NCBI RefSeq assembly: GCF_002863225.1
Contig: NZ_PKEK01000049.1
Span: 112,115 to 176,114 of the forward strand
Source: Mycobacterium sp.
GTDB lineage: Bacteria > Actinomycetota > Actinomycetes > Mycobacteriales > Mycobacteriaceae
Direction of reading: 5' to 3'
Length of the DNA stretch: 64,000 nucleotides
The notes under the pieces were generated by a model. That model ran no database searches and was not told the DNA's origin. It was given only the letters and a program-made list of their open reading frames with translations. Numbering within the stretch: the first letter of the stretch is position 1; each line of letters starts with the position of its first letter. A program made the translations under genes and the position numbers. Below are positions 8,927-18,075 of the stretch, in pieces.

Positions 8927-9838
8927 GTGATCGCGTTACTGGCGCCCGGACAAGGGTCGCAGACCGAGGGGATGCTGTCGCCGTGGCTGGAATTGCCCGG
9001 CGCCGCAGACCGCCTCTCGTCATGGTCCACGGCCAGCGGCCTGGACCTGGCACGCCTGGGCACCACCGCCTCGACGGAAGAAATCACCAACACCGCGATC
9101 GCGCAGCCGCTGATCGTCGCGGCCACGCTGCTCGCCCACCAGGAGCTGACCAGCCGCGGACTGCTCGCGGACCAGGAGTTCGTCGTTGCCGGCCACTCGG
9201 TCGGCGAGATCGCCGCTTACGCGATCGCCGGGGTGCTCTCCGCGGACGACGCGGTGGCGCTGGCCGCCACCCGCGGTGCCGAGATGGCCAAGGCCTGCGC
9301 CAACGAGCCCACCGGGATGTCGGCGGTGCTCGGCGGTGACGAAGCCGCTGTGCTCGCCCGCCTCGAACAACTCGACCTGGTCGCGGCGAACCGCAACGCC
9401 GCCGGCCAGATCGTGGCCGCCGGCCGGCTGAGCGCGCTGGACAAGCTCGCCGAGGACCCGCCGGAGAAGGCCCGGGTCCGCGCCCTCGGCGTTGCCGGGG
9501 CGTTCCACACCGAGTTCATGGCCTCGGCGCTCGAGGGCTACGCCGAAGCGGTGCGGCAGGTCGAAGTGACCTCCGAGCCGACGGCCGTACTGCTGTCCAA
9601 CCGCGACGGCCAGCCGGTGAGCTCGGCCGCCGACGCGATGGAAAAGCTTGTCGCACAACTGACCCGGCCGGTGCGCTGGGATCTGTGCTCCGAGACGTTG
9701 CGTCAACGCAGCGTGACGGCGATTGTCGAGTTCCCACCGGCGGGGGCTCTGTCCGGCATCGCCAAACGTGAACTACGCGGGACGCCGATACACGCCGTCA
9801 AGACCCCCGCAGACCTGGATGGTTTGGCAGAACTCTGA
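8927..9838 (+). CDS. fabD: Malonyl-CoA:ACP transacylase FabD
   Basis: A 303-residue enzyme that moves malonyl groups from CoA to AcpM for FAS-II elongation of meromycolic acids. The nucleophile is Ser91 in the GHSVGE motif, and the N-terminal LLAPGQGSQ motif forms the oxyanion loop. It is the first gene of fabD-acpM-kasA-kasB-accD6. The GTG start has no clear Shine-Dalgarno sequence, but its N-terminus matches mycobacterial FabD (Rv2243), beginning MIALLAPGQG. Expression is expected to be under MabR through the inverted repeat about 65-90 bases upstream. Confidence 0.96.
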   Translation: MIALLAPGQGSQTEGMLSPWLELPGAADRLSSWSTASGLDLARLGTTASTEEITNTAIAQPLIVAATLLAHQELTSRGLLADQEFVVAGHSVGEIAAYAIAGVLSADDAVALAATRGAEMAKACANEPTGMSAVLGGDEAAVLARLEQLDLVAANRNAAGQIVAAGRLSALDKLAEDPPEKARVRALGVAGAFHTEFMASALEGYAEAVRQVEVTSEPTAVLLSNRDGQPVSSAADAMEKLVAQLTRPVRWDLCSETLRQRSVTAIVEFPPAGALSGIAKRELRGTPIHAVKTPADLDGLAEL

Positions 9839-9920
9839 GCCCCCCGGATCTGTTCGCTTCTACAACCGCACGAATCACGTAAATCAGCAGTACACAACAC
9901 ATTACGAAGGGAAACACAAC

Positions 9921-10229
9921 GTGTCCGTCAGCCAGGAAGAAATCATCGCCGGTATCGCCGAGATCATCGAAGAGGTCACCGGTATCGAGCCTTCGGAGAT
10001 CACCCCGGAGAAGTCGTTCGTCGACGACCTGGACATCGACTCGCTGTCGATGGTGGAGATCGCCGTGCAGACCGAAGACAAGTACGGCGTGAAGATCCCC
10101 GACGAGGACCTCGCCGGTCTGCGCACCGTCGGTGACGTCGTGAACTACATCCAGAAGCTGGAAGAAGAGAACCCCGAAGCCGCGCAGGCGCTGCGTGCCA
10201 AGTTCGAGACCGAGGCTGAGAGCAAGTGA
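9921..10229 (+). CDS. acpM: Meromycolate-extension acyl carrier protein AcpM
   Basis: A 102-residue acidic carrier protein. The 4'-phosphopantetheine attachment site is Ser41 in [11 protein letters not shown]. The protein carries the mycobacterial C-terminal extension (beyond about residue 80, [20 protein letters not shown]) that distinguishes AcpM from ordinary ACPs. GAAGGGA lies before the GTG start at 9921. Its TGA stop overlaps the kasA GTG start in GTGA, coupling translation. Malonyl and growing acyl chains are carried on it between FabD, KasA and KasB. Confidence 0.97.
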   Translation: MSVSQEEIIAGIAEIIEEVTGIEPSEITPEKSFVDDLDIDSLSMVEIAVQTEDKYGVKIPDEDLAGLRTVGDVVNYIQKLEEENPEAAQALRAKFETEAESK

Positions 10230-11476
10230 CGAAACCTTCCACTGCTAACGGCGGTTACCCCAATGTTGTGGTAACCGCCGTCGAGGCGACGACTTCAATC
10301 GCGCCAGACATCGAAGGCACGTGGAAGGGATTGTTGGCCGGGGAATCCGGCATCCGCGTGCTCGAGGACGACTTCGTCACGAAGTGGGACCTGCCGGTCA
10401 AGATCGGTGGACACCTCAAAGAGGCCGTCGACGACCACATGGGCCGGCTGGACCTGCGACGGATGTCGTACGTCCAGCGGCTGGCCAAGCACCTCAGCGG
10501 GCAGCTGTGGGAGTCGGCCGGCAGCCCCGAGGTCGACCCGGACCGGTTCGCGGTCGTGGTCGGCACCGGCCTGGGTGGCGCCGAGAAGATCGTCGAGACC
10601 TACGACTTGATGAACGAGGGCGGGCCCCGCAAGGTATCCCCGCTCGCCGTGCAGATGATCATGCCCAACGGCGCTGCGGCTGTCGTCGGTCTCCAGCTCG
10701 GCGCCCGCGCCGGAGTGGTGACCCCGGTGTCGGCCTGTTCGTCGGGCTCGGAGGCCATTGCGCACGCATGGCGGCAGATCGTCATGGGCGACGCGGACTT
10801 CGCGGTCTGTGGTGGCGTCGAGGGCAACATCGAGGCACTGCCGATCGCGGCGTTCTCGATGATGCGCGCGATGTCGACCAAGAACGACGACCCCGAGGGA
10901 GCGTCCCGTCCGTTCGACAAGAACCGCGACGGCTTTGTGTTCGGTGAGGCCGGCGCGATGATGATCATCGAAACCGAAGAGCACGCCAAGGCCCGCGGCG
11001 CCAAGCCGCTGGCCCGCTTGATGGGTGCCGGCATCACGTCGGACGCGTTCCACATGGTGGCCCCGGCCGCCGACGGTGTGCGCGCCGGACGGGCGATGGC
11101 GCGGTCGCTGGAGTTGGCGGGCTTGTCCCCCAAGGACGTCGACCACATCAACGCGCACGCCACCGCCACGCCGATCGGTGACACCGCCGAGGCCAACGCC
11201 ATTCGGGTCGCCGGATGCCCGGAAGCCGCGGTCTACGCACCCAAGGGGGCGTTGGGTCACTCCATCGGTGCCGTGGGAGCGCTCGAGTCGATCCTCACCG
11301 TACTTGCACTGCGGGACGGCGTCATTCCGCCGACACTTAATTACACGACGCCCGATCCAGAGATCGACCTCGACGTCGTCGCGGGCGAGCCCCGTTATGG
11401 CGAGTACCAGTACGCCATCAACAACTCGTTCGGTTTCGGCGGACACAACGTCGCCTTGGCGTTCGGGCGGTACTGA
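10226..11476 (+). CDS. kasA: Beta-ketoacyl-ACP synthase KasA
   Basis: A 416-residue condensing enzyme of FAS-II that elongates acyl-AcpM with malonyl-AcpM in the early rounds of meromycolate synthesis. The Cys-His-His catalytic set is visible: Cys171 ([11 protein letters not shown]), His311 ([12 protein letters not shown]) and His345 ([12 protein letters not shown]), with the conserved Lys340. These numbers equal those of M. tuberculosis KasA (Rv2245). The GTG start overlaps the acpM stop by four bases. The C-terminal [10 protein letters not shown] motif is intact. Confidence 0.97.
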   Translation: MTKPSTANGGYPNVVVTAVEATTSIAPDIEGTWKGLLAGESGIRVLEDDFVTKWDLPVKIGGHLKEAVDDHMGRLDLRRMSYVQRLAKHLSGQLWESAGSPEVDPDRFAVVVGTGLGGAEKIVETYDLMNEGGPRKVSPLAVQMIMPNGAAAVVGLQLGARAGVVTPVSACSSGSEAIAHAWRQIVMGDADFAVCGGVEGNIEALPIAAFSMMRAMSTKNDDPEGASRPFDKNRDGFVFGEAGAMMIIETEEHAKARGAKPLARLMGAGITSDAFHMVAPAADGVRAGRAMARSLELAGLSPKDVDHINAHATATPIGDTAEANAIRVAGCPEAAVYAPKGALGHSIGAVGALESILTVLALRDGVIPPTLNYTTPDPEIDLDVVAGEPRYGEYQYAINNSFGFGGHNVALAFGRY

Positions 11477-11540
11477 GCACGACGTCTGGCGCCGGTGCCG
11501 GACCACAGCACCAGCAGGGAAGGATGCGTAAGTAGCTCGC

Positions 11541-12806
11541 ATGACAACATCGTCTTTGTCCACCGGGAACGGTTTCCCGAATGTGGTCGTCACCGGGTTC
11601 GCCATGACGACTGCGCTCGCATCTGACGCCGAGACCACCTGGAAGATGCTGCTGGACGGGCAGAGTGGGATCCGCTTGCTCGACGACCCGTTCGTGGAGC
11701 AATTCGACCTGCCGGTCCGCATCGGCGGTCACCTGGTCGAGGAATTCGACAGCCAGCTGACCCGGATCGAAAACCGACGACTCGGTTATCTGCAGCGGAT
11801 GGCCACCGTGCTGAACCGCCGGGTGTGGGAGAACGCCGGTTCGCCCGAGGTGGACACCGACCGGCTGATGGTCTCGATCGGCACCGGGATGGGCTCGAGC
11901 GAGGAGCTGATCTTCGGATATGACGGTATGCGCGAGCGCGGCATGCGCGGGGTCAACCCGCTGGGCGTGCAGATGTACATGCCCAACGGCGCGTCCGCGG
12001 CAGTGGGTCTGGAACGCCACGCCAAAGCCGGGGTGATGACACCGGTTTCGGCCTGCGCCTCCGGGTCGGAGGGCATCGCGCGGGCCTGGCAGCAGATCGT
12101 GCTCGGCGAGGCTGACATCGCGGTCTGCGGCGGTGTCGAGACCAAGATCGAGGCGGTGCCGATCGCCTCGTTCGCCGCGATGCGCATCGTGTTGTCGAAG
12201 AACAACGACGACCCGCCCGGAGCCTGTCGACCGTTCGACAAAGACCGCAACGGCTTCGTCTTCGGCGAGGCCGGCGCGTTGATGGTGATCGAGACCGAAG
12301 AGCACGCAAAAGCGCGCGGCGCCAACATCCTGGCCAGGATCATGGGGGCGAGCGTCACCTCCGACGGCTTCCATATGGTGGCCCCTGATCCCAACGGCGA
12401 ACGCGCCGGGCATGCGATCACGCGGGCGGTCCAGCTGGCCGGCCTGACGCCGGGTGACATCAGCCACGTGAATGCCCACGCCACCGGCACCTCGGTGGGC
12501 GACCTGGCGGAGAGCAAGGCCATCAACCGGGCGCTGGGCGAGCACGGCGGTAACGCCGCGGTCTACGCGCCGAAGTCCGCGCTCGGCCATTCCGTCGGAG
12601 CGGTCGGCGCCGTGGAGTCGATCCTGACCGTGATGGCGCTCCGCGACCAGATCATCCCGCCCACCCTCAACCTGGTGAACCTCGATCCGGAGGTCGACCT
12701 GGACGTGGTCGCGGGCAAGCCGCGAGAAGGCAACTACCAGTACGCGATCAACAATTCGTTCGGGTTCGGCGGACACAACGTGGCGTTGGCTTTTGGCCGC
12801 TACTAA
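11541..12806 (+). CDS. kasB: Beta-ketoacyl-ACP synthase KasB
   Basis: A 421-residue paralogue of KasA, following it by 64 bases and responsible in mycobacteria for the last elongation rounds to full-length meromycolates. The nucleophile is Cys172 ([11 protein letters not shown]). The HATGTSVGD and [11 protein letters not shown] histidine motifs and [10 protein letters not shown] are intact. Sequence is strongly conserved with KasA throughout, consistent with tandem duplication. The ATG at 11541 is used; M. tuberculosis KasB is sometimes annotated with a longer N-terminus. Confidence 0.96.
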   Translation: MTTSSLSTGNGFPNVVVTGFAMTTALASDAETTWKMLLDGQSGIRLLDDPFVEQFDLPVRIGGHLVEEFDSQLTRIENRRLGYLQRMATVLNRRVWENAGSPEVDTDRLMVSIGTGMGSSEELIFGYDGMRERGMRGVNPLGVQMYMPNGASAAVGLERHAKAGVMTPVSACASGSEGIARAWQQIVLGEADIAVCGGVETKIEAVPIASFAAMRIVLSKNNDDPPGACRPFDKDRNGFVFGEAGALMVIETEEHAKARGANILARIMGASVTSDGFHMVAPDPNGERAGHAITRAVQLAGLTPGDISHVNAHATGTSVGDLAESKAINRALGEHGGNAAVYAPKSALGHSVGAVGAVESILTVMALRDQIIPPTLNLVNLDPEVDLDVVAGKPREGNYQYAINNSFGFGGHNVALAFGRY

Positions 12807-12846
12807 CCCCGGATCCGCGAACAGCAATGAGACGAGGAGACCTGCG

Positions 12847-14268
12847 ATGACGACCCTGGCCCCCGAGGCAATCGACGAGTCGCTCGACCCACGCGACCCG
12901 TTGCTGCGACTGAGCAGGTTCTTCGACGACGGCAGCATCCGACTGCTGCACGAGCGCGACCGCTCCGGCGTGCTCGCCGCGGGCGGAACCGTCAACGGCG
13001 TGCGCACCATCGCCTTCGCCACCGACGGCACCGTGATGGGCGGCGCGATGGGTCTCGAGGGCTGCACCCACATCGTCAACGCCTATGACACCGCGATCGA
13101 AGAACAGAGCCCGATCGTGGGCATCTGGCACTCCGGCGGGGCGCGACTTGCCGAGGGCGTGAAAGCCCTGCACGCAGTCGGATTGGTGTTCGAAGCGATG
13201 ATTCGCGCGTCCGGCTACGTCCCGCAGATCTCGGTCGTGGTCGGCTTCGCGGCCGGCGGCGCCGCCTACGGGCCGGCCCTGACCGACGTCGTCATCATGG
13301 CGCCCGAGGGCCGGGTGTTCGTCACCGGACCCGACGTGGTCCGCAGTGTCACCGGTGAAGACGTCGACATGGCTTCGCTCGGCGGGCCGGACACCCACCA
13401 CAAGAAGTCCGGCGTGTGCCACATCGTCGCCGACGGCGAGGACGACGCCTACGAGCGCGGTCGCCGGCTGGTCGGATTGTTCTGCCAGCAAGGGCATTTC
13501 GACCGCGGCAAGGCCGAGGCGAATGAGACTGACCTGCACGCGCTGCTGCCGGATTCGCCGCGCCGCGCCTACGACGTGCACCCACTGGTCAACGCATTGC
13601 TCGACGACGACGCGCCGTTTGACGAGTTTCAGGCCAAGTGGGCGCCGTCGATGGTGGTCGGCCTGGGCCGGCTGTCCGGACGTTCGGTCGGTGTGTTGGC
13701 CAACAACCCGCTTCGGCTGGGTGGCTGCCTGAACTCCGAAAGCGCCGAGAAGGCAGCACGTTTCGTGCGGCTGTGCGATGCGTTCGGTATTCCGCTGATC
13801 GTGATCGTCGATGTGCCGGGTTACCTGCCGGGCGTGGATCAGGAATGGGGCGGCGTCGTCCGCCGTGGCGCCAAGCTGCTGCACGCGTTCGGTGAGGCCA
13901 CCGTCCCCCGCGTCACGCTGGTCACCCGGAAGATCTACGGCGGGGCATACATCGCGATGAACTCGCGCTCGCTGGGCGCCACCAAAGTGTTCGCCTGGCC
14001 GGACGCCGAAGTCGCCGTGATGGGCGCCAAGGCTGCCGTCGGCATCCTGCACAAGAAGAAGCTGGCCGCCGTGGCCGATCACGAGCGCGACGCGCTGCAC
14101 GAGGAGCTGGCCGCCGAGCACGAGCGGATCGCCGGTGGGGTGGACAACGCCATCGAGATCGGCGTGGTCGACGAGAAGATCGACCCCGCCCACACCCGCA
14201 GCCGGATCACCGAGGCGCTGGCCGAAGCACCGGCCCGGCGCGGACGGCACAAGAACATCCCGCTGTAA
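12847..14268 (+). CDS. accD6: Acyl-CoA carboxylase beta subunit AccD6
   Basis: A 473-residue carboxyltransferase, the same length as M. tuberculosis AccD6 (Rv2247). It transfers CO2 from carboxybiotin on the alpha subunit (AccA3, not here) to acetyl-CoA, making malonyl-CoA for FabD. The two crotonase-fold oxyanion motifs are SGGAR (residues 96-100) and GGAAYG (137-142); GGAYIAMNSRSLGA marks the C-terminal domain. ACGAGGAGA precedes the ATG at 12847. It is the last gene of the fas-II operon, followed by a strong hairpin. Confidence 0.96.
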   Translation: MTTLAPEAIDESLDPRDPLLRLSRFFDDGSIRLLHERDRSGVLAAGGTVNGVRTIAFATDGTVMGGAMGLEGCTHIVNAYDTAIEEQSPIVGIWHSGGARLAEGVKALHAVGLVFEAMIRASGYVPQISVVVGFAAGGAAYGPALTDVVIMAPEGRVFVTGPDVVRSVTGEDVDMASLGGPDTHHKKSGVCHIVADGEDDAYERGRRLVGLFCQQGHFDRGKAEANETDLHALLPDSPRRAYDVHPLVNALLDDDAPFDEFQAKWAPSMVVGLGRLSGRSVGVLANNPLRLGGCLNSESAEKAARFVRLCDAFGIPLIVIVDVPGYLPGVDQEWGGVVRRGAKLLHAFGEATVPRVTLVTRKIYGGAYIAMNSRSLGATKVFAWPDAEVAVMGAKAAVGILHKKKLAAVADHERDALHEELAAEHERIAGGVDNAIEIGVVDEKIDPAHTRSRITEALAEAPARRGRHKNIPL

Positions 14269-14315
14269 GCCTCCGCGCGGGCGGCTATTTCCCCGCGAGC
14301 GTCCGGAATTTCCGC

Positions 14316-14373
14316 GCGAGCGTAACGCCACGGCGACTTTCCGCGTGGATTTTCGCTGTGGCGTTACGCTCGC
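14316..14373. terminator. Bidirectional hairpin between accD6 and glpD
   Basis: Two 20-base arms (14316-14335 and 14354-14373) are complementary with one mismatch: GCGAGCGTAACGCCACGGCG pairs with the complement of CGCTGTGGCGTTACGCTCGC. The loop is 18 bases. The glpD stop codon (14366-14364, reverse strand) lies inside the right arm. A short related word, CGCGAGCGT, also occurs at 14294. It would terminate both convergent transcripts. Confidence 0.75.
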
Positions 14374-15890
14374 AGTAATTCTTCAGCCGTGGCGACCACG
14401 CGCTCGCGATCGGCGGCCACCAGTCCGATCCGGGTGCGACGGTCGACGATGTCGTCGACGGTCAGCGCGCCCTCGTGGGTGATCGCGTAATCGAATTCGG
14501 CTCGTGTCACGTCGATGTCGTCGGCAACCGGATCGGCGGGCCGCTCGCAGGTCGCGGTGGCCATCACGTTCGCCGCCTCCGCGCCATACCGCAGCACCAG
14601 CGACTCGGGCAGCCCGGCCATCGGCGCAGTCTCGGAACCAGGATTGCGCGGCGCGCCCACCAACGGCAGATCTCGGGTCTGGCATTTACCCGCCTCGAGA
14701 CTGCGCAGGTCGATCGCGCGGTCGAGCACATCCTCGGCCATGTGCCGGTATTCGGTGAGCTTGCCGCCGATCACGCTGATCACGCCGGAGGCCGACTCGA
14801 TGACGGCATGGTCACGCGACACGTCGGCGGTGTGGCCGGTGCCCGTGTCGATCAGCGGCCGCAGACCGGCGTAGGACCCGATGACGTCGTCGGTGGTCAG
14901 CGTGATGTCCAGCGCGGTGTTCACCACGTCCAGTAGGAAGCTGATCTCCTCCGAGGTCGGTTGCGGCACATCGGGAATGGGTCCGGGCGACTCCTCGTCA
15001 GTCAGGCCGAGGTAGATCCGCCCGAGCTGTTCGGGCATCGCGAAGACGAATCGGTTGAGTTCGCCGGGTATCGGAATGGTGAGTGCGGCGGCGGGATTTC
15101 CGAACGTCGCGGCGTCGAAGACGAGGTGGGTGCCGCGACTCGGCCGCAGCTTGAGCGCCGCATCCACCTCGCCCGCCCACACTCCGGTGGCGTTGATGAC
15201 GGCGCCCGCGGCGATGTCGAACGATTCGCCCGTCCGCTCGTCGGTCAGGCGGACCGACGAGCCGGTGGCCTGAGATGCCGTGACGTACGTCAAGATTCGA
15301 GCACCGAATTGCGCCGCGGTTCGCGCGACGGCGGTCACCAGACGGGCGTCGTCGATCAGCTGGCCGTCGTAGGCCAGCAGGCCGCCGTCCAGACCGTCGC
15401 GGCGAACTGCCGGCGCCAGGTCGATGGCCCGCTGCGGCGAAACACGTTGCGAGCCCGGCAATACGGATCCAGGTGTGCCCGCGGTCCTGCGCAGCACGTC
15501 ACCGGCCAGGAATCCGACCCGGACCAGAGCCCGGTTGGCCCGGCTCATCGACGGCAGCAGCGGCACCAGCTGTGGCATCGCCCGAACCAGATGAGGGGCG
15601 TTGCGGGTCATCAGGATTCCGCGTTCGACCGCGCTGCGCCGGGCGATGCCGACATTCCCGGTCGCCAGGTAGCGCAGGCCACCGTGTACCAGCTTGGAAC
15701 TCCATCGGCTGGTCCCGAAGGCCAGGTCGTGCTTTTCCACCAGCGTCACCCGCAGGCCGCGCGACGCCGCGTCGAGCGCGATGCCGACGCCGGTGATTCC
15801 GCCGCCGATCACGACGACGTCTGTGGGAGCGCCGTCGGCGAGCGCGGACAGGTCGGCGCTGCGTCGCGCGGCGTTCAGGGCGCTCGACAT
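14364..15890 (-). CDS. glpD: Glycerol-3-phosphate dehydrogenase (FAD-dependent)
   Basis: A 508-residue flavoenzyme that oxidises glycerol 3-phosphate to dihydroxyacetone phosphate at the membrane and passes electrons to quinone. The dinucleotide motif VVVIGGGITGVGIALDAAS (GGG at residues 29-31) opens the FAD domain, and SSKLVHGGLRYL is the GlpD signature. Length and position match M. tuberculosis glpD1 (Rv2249c). The ATG at 15890 overlaps the stop of the upstream TetR gene in TGATG. The neighbouring alkyl-DHAP-synthase-like gene would use DHAP-derived substrate, so this locus links glycerol phosphate and ether or glycerolipid metabolism. Confidence 0.92.
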   Translation of the reverse strand: MSSALNAARRSADLSALADGAPTDVVVIGGGITGVGIALDAASRGLRVTLVEKHDLAFGTSRWSSKLVHGGLRYLATGNVGIARRSAVERGILMTRNAPHLVRAMPQLVPLLPSMSRANRALVRVGFLAGDVLRRTAGTPGSVLPGSQRVSPQRAIDLAPAVRRDGLDGGLLAYDGQLIDDARLVTAVARTAAQFGARILTYVTASQATGSSVRLTDERTGESFDIAAGAVINATGVWAGEVDAALKLRPSRGTHLVFDAATFGNPAAALTIPIPGELNRFVFAMPEQLGRIYLGLTDEESPGPIPDVPQPTSEEISFLLDVVNTALDITLTTDDVIGSYAGLRPLIDTGTGHTADVSRDHAVIESASGVISVIGGKLTEYRHMAEDVLDRAIDLRSLEAGKCQTRDLPLVGAPRNPGSETAPMAGLPESLVLRYGAEAANVMATATCERPADPVADDIDVTRAEFDYAITHEGALTVDDIVDRRTRIGLVAADRERVVATAEELLRA

Positions 15891-16453
15891 CAGGCCAGGT
15901 ATCCGTTCAGCGAGTGGGCGAGTTCGGCGGCCAGCGCGTCGGCGTCCAGGATCGGCTTGACGATCTGCGCCGACTGGATGGTGGACTGGGTGATCAGCAG
16001 AACCATCGCAGCCATCCGACGCGGATCACCGGCCCGCACACCGCCTTCGGACTGCGCCGTCCGCAGATCCTTCGCCAGTGCGTCGATCAGCATGTGCTGG
16101 CTGCTGCCCAGCCGCTGCGAGATGTAGACCAGTGCCAACTCCGAGCGCAGCACCGCCATCACCAGCTCGTCACCGCGCAGTCGCTCGGCCACCGCGACTA
16201 CGCGCTCGACGATCGCCTCGCGTCCGCTGCCCCGCACCGTAACCTCGGCGACCGCCTCGGTGATGTGGCTGGTCAGCAGGGCGGCCAGCACGGAGCGGGT
16301 GTCCGGCCACCGGCGATACACCGTGGGGCGGCTCACCCCGGCGCGGCGGGCGATCTCGGCCAGCGTCACGCGCTCGACGCCGAAGTCGACGACGCAGCTC
16401 GCGGCGGACGTCAAGATGCGATCGTCGACGGACTCATTACTGATTGACAGCAT
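15890..16453 (-). CDS. TetR-family regulator coupled to glpD (Rv2250c-like)
   Basis: A 187-residue repressor-type protein. The N-terminal helix-turn-helix is clear in VTLAEIARRAGVSRPTVYRRW (about residues 28-48), and the C-terminal half is an all-helical ligand domain. It is cotranscribed with glpD through a TGATG overlap and divergent, by only 17 bases, from the flavoprotein gene at 16471. The longer reading beyond 16453 crosses that gene's coding region and is not used. The intergenic segment is nearly palindromic and holds both promoters, so autoregulation is likely. Confidence 0.85.
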   Translation of the reverse strand: MLSISNESVDDRILTSAASCVVDFGVERVTLAEIARRAGVSRPTVYRRWPDTRSVLAALLTSHITEAVAEVTVRGSGREAIVERVVAVAERLRGDELVMAVLRSELALVYISQRLGSSQHMLIDALAKDLRTAQSEGGVRAGDPRRMAAMVLLITQSTIQSAQIVKPILDADALAAELAHSLNGYLA

Positions 16454-16470
16454 GTGTAATACTGTAACGC
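16454..16470. promoter_or_regulatory. Bidirectional leaderless promoter/operator, 17 bp
   Basis: The gap between two divergent ATG codons holds TACTGT (16460-16465, forward) five bases before the forward ATG and TACAGT (16466-16461, reverse) seven bases before the tetR ATG. Both fit TANNNT -10 elements and they share bases. GTAATACTGTAAC is partly self-complementary, as expected for a TetR operator. There is no room for a Shine-Dalgarno sequence on either side. Confidence 0.6.
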
Positions 16471-18075
16471 ATGTCAGTCGAATTGCTACCCCCGATGAAG
16501 TGGAATGCCTGGGGCGATCCCGACCACGCCAAACCGTTGTCGGACGGAATCCGCACGCTATTGGCCCAGGCACTGGGCGTAACCGGTTCGTCGGAGGGAG
16601 AACTCGACGCCGACCAGGTGCAACTGCGGCCCTCGGAGTTGGCGCCTGAGCACCGCGAGGCGCTGGCGGCGATCGTCGGTGCGGATCACTGCCGCGTCGG
16701 CGACCGGGATCGCCTGCTTCGCGCGGGCGGAAAGTCCACGCTGGATTTGTTGCGGCGCAAGGACTCCGGCGTCCAGGACGCTCCCGATGCGGTTCTGCTG
16801 CCCGGCTCCGACGACGAGGTCGCCGCGATCCTGGGGTACTGCTCGCAGCACGGCATCGCGGTGGTCCCGTTCGGCGGTGGAACCAGCGTGGTCGGTGGAC
16901 TCGACCCGATCCGTGGTGAGTTCGCCGCGGCGCTGTCGCTGGATCTGCGGCGCTTCGACCAACTGGTGTCCTTCGACGACGTATCCGGCGAGGCAGAGTT
17001 CGGTGCCGGCGTCACCGGGCCGCAGGCCGAGAAACTGCTTGCCGCACATGGCTTTTCGCTGGGACATTTTCCGCAGAGCTTCGAATTCGCCAGTCTCGGC
17101 GGCTTCGCCGCGACCCGCTCCTCGGGTCAGGACTCGGCGGGCTACGGCCGGTTTGACGACATGATCCGCGGGTTGCGGGTGATCACGCCCGCCGGAGTTC
17201 TCGACCTCGGACGCGCTCCGCAGTCGGCGGCGGGCCCGGATCTGCGGCAACTGGTCGTCGGCTCGGAAGGCGTCTTCGGGGTCATCACCCGGGTGCGAGT
17301 CGCCGTCCATCCGGCACCGCAGGCCACCCGCTACGAGGCCTGGTCGTTTCCCGACTTCGCCACTGGCACTGCGGCTTTGCGCGCCGTCACGCAGACCGGC
17401 GCCGGCCCCACGGTGATCCGGCTGTCCGACGAGGCGGAGACCGGGGTCAACCTGGCCACCACCGAAGCCATCGGCGACACCCAGGTCACCGGCGGCTGCC
17501 TGGCGATCACCGTGTTCGAAGGCACCGAGGCGCACGCCGACAGCCGGCACGCCGAAACCCGTGCCCTGATGGCCGCCGCGGGAGGCACCTCGCTCGGCGA
17601 GGAGCCCGCCAGGGCCTGGGAGCGCGGAAGATTCGGCGCGCCCTACCTGCGCGACGCCCTGTTGGCCAACGGCGCACTCTGCGAGACCCTCGAGACGGCC
17701 ACCGACTGGTCGAACGTGCCTACCCTGAAATTCGCTGTCACCGAAGCGCTGACGACCGCACTGGCCGAAACCGGCACCCCCGCGTTGGTGCTGTGCCACA
17801 TTTCGCATGTGTATGCCACCGGCGCCTCGCTGTACTTCACCGTTGTGGCCGGGCAACGCGGCAACCCGATCGAGCAGTGGCGGACGGCCAAGACGGCTGC
17901 GAGCAACGCCATCGTGGCAGCCGGCGCGACGATCACCCACCATCACGCTGTCGGCGCCGACCACCGTCCCTGGATGGCCGACGAGGTCGGCGACCTCGGC
18001 GTCCAGGTGTTGCGGGCGGTCAAGGCGACGCTCGACCCCGCGGGAATCCTCAACCCGGGCAAGCTGATCCCGTGA
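16471..18075 (+). CDS. FAD-linked oxidase, alkyl-DHAP synthase-like (Rv2251-like)
   Basis: A 534-residue flavoprotein of the VAO/FAD_binding_4 type. The FAD-pyrophosphate loop is PFGGGTSVVGG (from residue 133), and the active-site-type HHH triplet is at residues 490-492 (GATITHHHAVGADH). Both are features of alkyldihydroxyacetonephosphate synthases, and the C-terminus ends in LDPAGILNPGKL. In eukaryotes these enzymes exchange the acyl group of acyl-DHAP for a fatty alcohol; the bacterial role is less certain, so the activity is an inference. The ATG is probably leaderless. The stop overlaps the start of the lipid kinase gene in GTGA. Confidence 0.8.
   Translation: MSVELLPPMKWNAWGDPDHAKPLSDGIRTLLAQALGVTGSSEGELDADQVQLRPSELAPEHREALAAIVGADHCRVGDRDRLLRAGGKSTLDLLRRKDSGVQDAPDAVLLPGSDDEVAAILGYCSQHGIAVVPFGGGTSVVGGLDPIRGEFAAALSLDLRRFDQLVSFDDVSGEAEFGAGVTGPQAEKLLAAHGFSLGHFPQSFEFASLGGFAATRSSGQDSAGYGRFDDMIRGLRVITPAGVLDLGRAPQSAAGPDLRQLVVGSEGVFGVITRVRVAVHPAPQATRYEAWSFPDFATGTAALRAVTQTGAGPTVIRLSDEAETGVNLATTEAIGDTQVTGGCLAITVFEGTEAHADSRHAETRALMAAAGGTSLGEEPARAWERGRFGAPYLRDALLANGALCETLETATDWSNVPTLKFAVTEALTTALAETGTPALVLCHISHVYATGASLYFTVVAGQRGNPIEQWRTAKTAASNAIVAAGATITHHHAVGADHRPWMADEVGDLGVQVLRAVKATLDPAGILNPGKLIP

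Noticed and set aside
11418..13079. Long open frame antisense to kasB and accD6, and a second at 12748-14331
   Set aside because: Both oppose essential, conserved fas-II genes and consist of His/Arg/Asp-rich shadow sequence.
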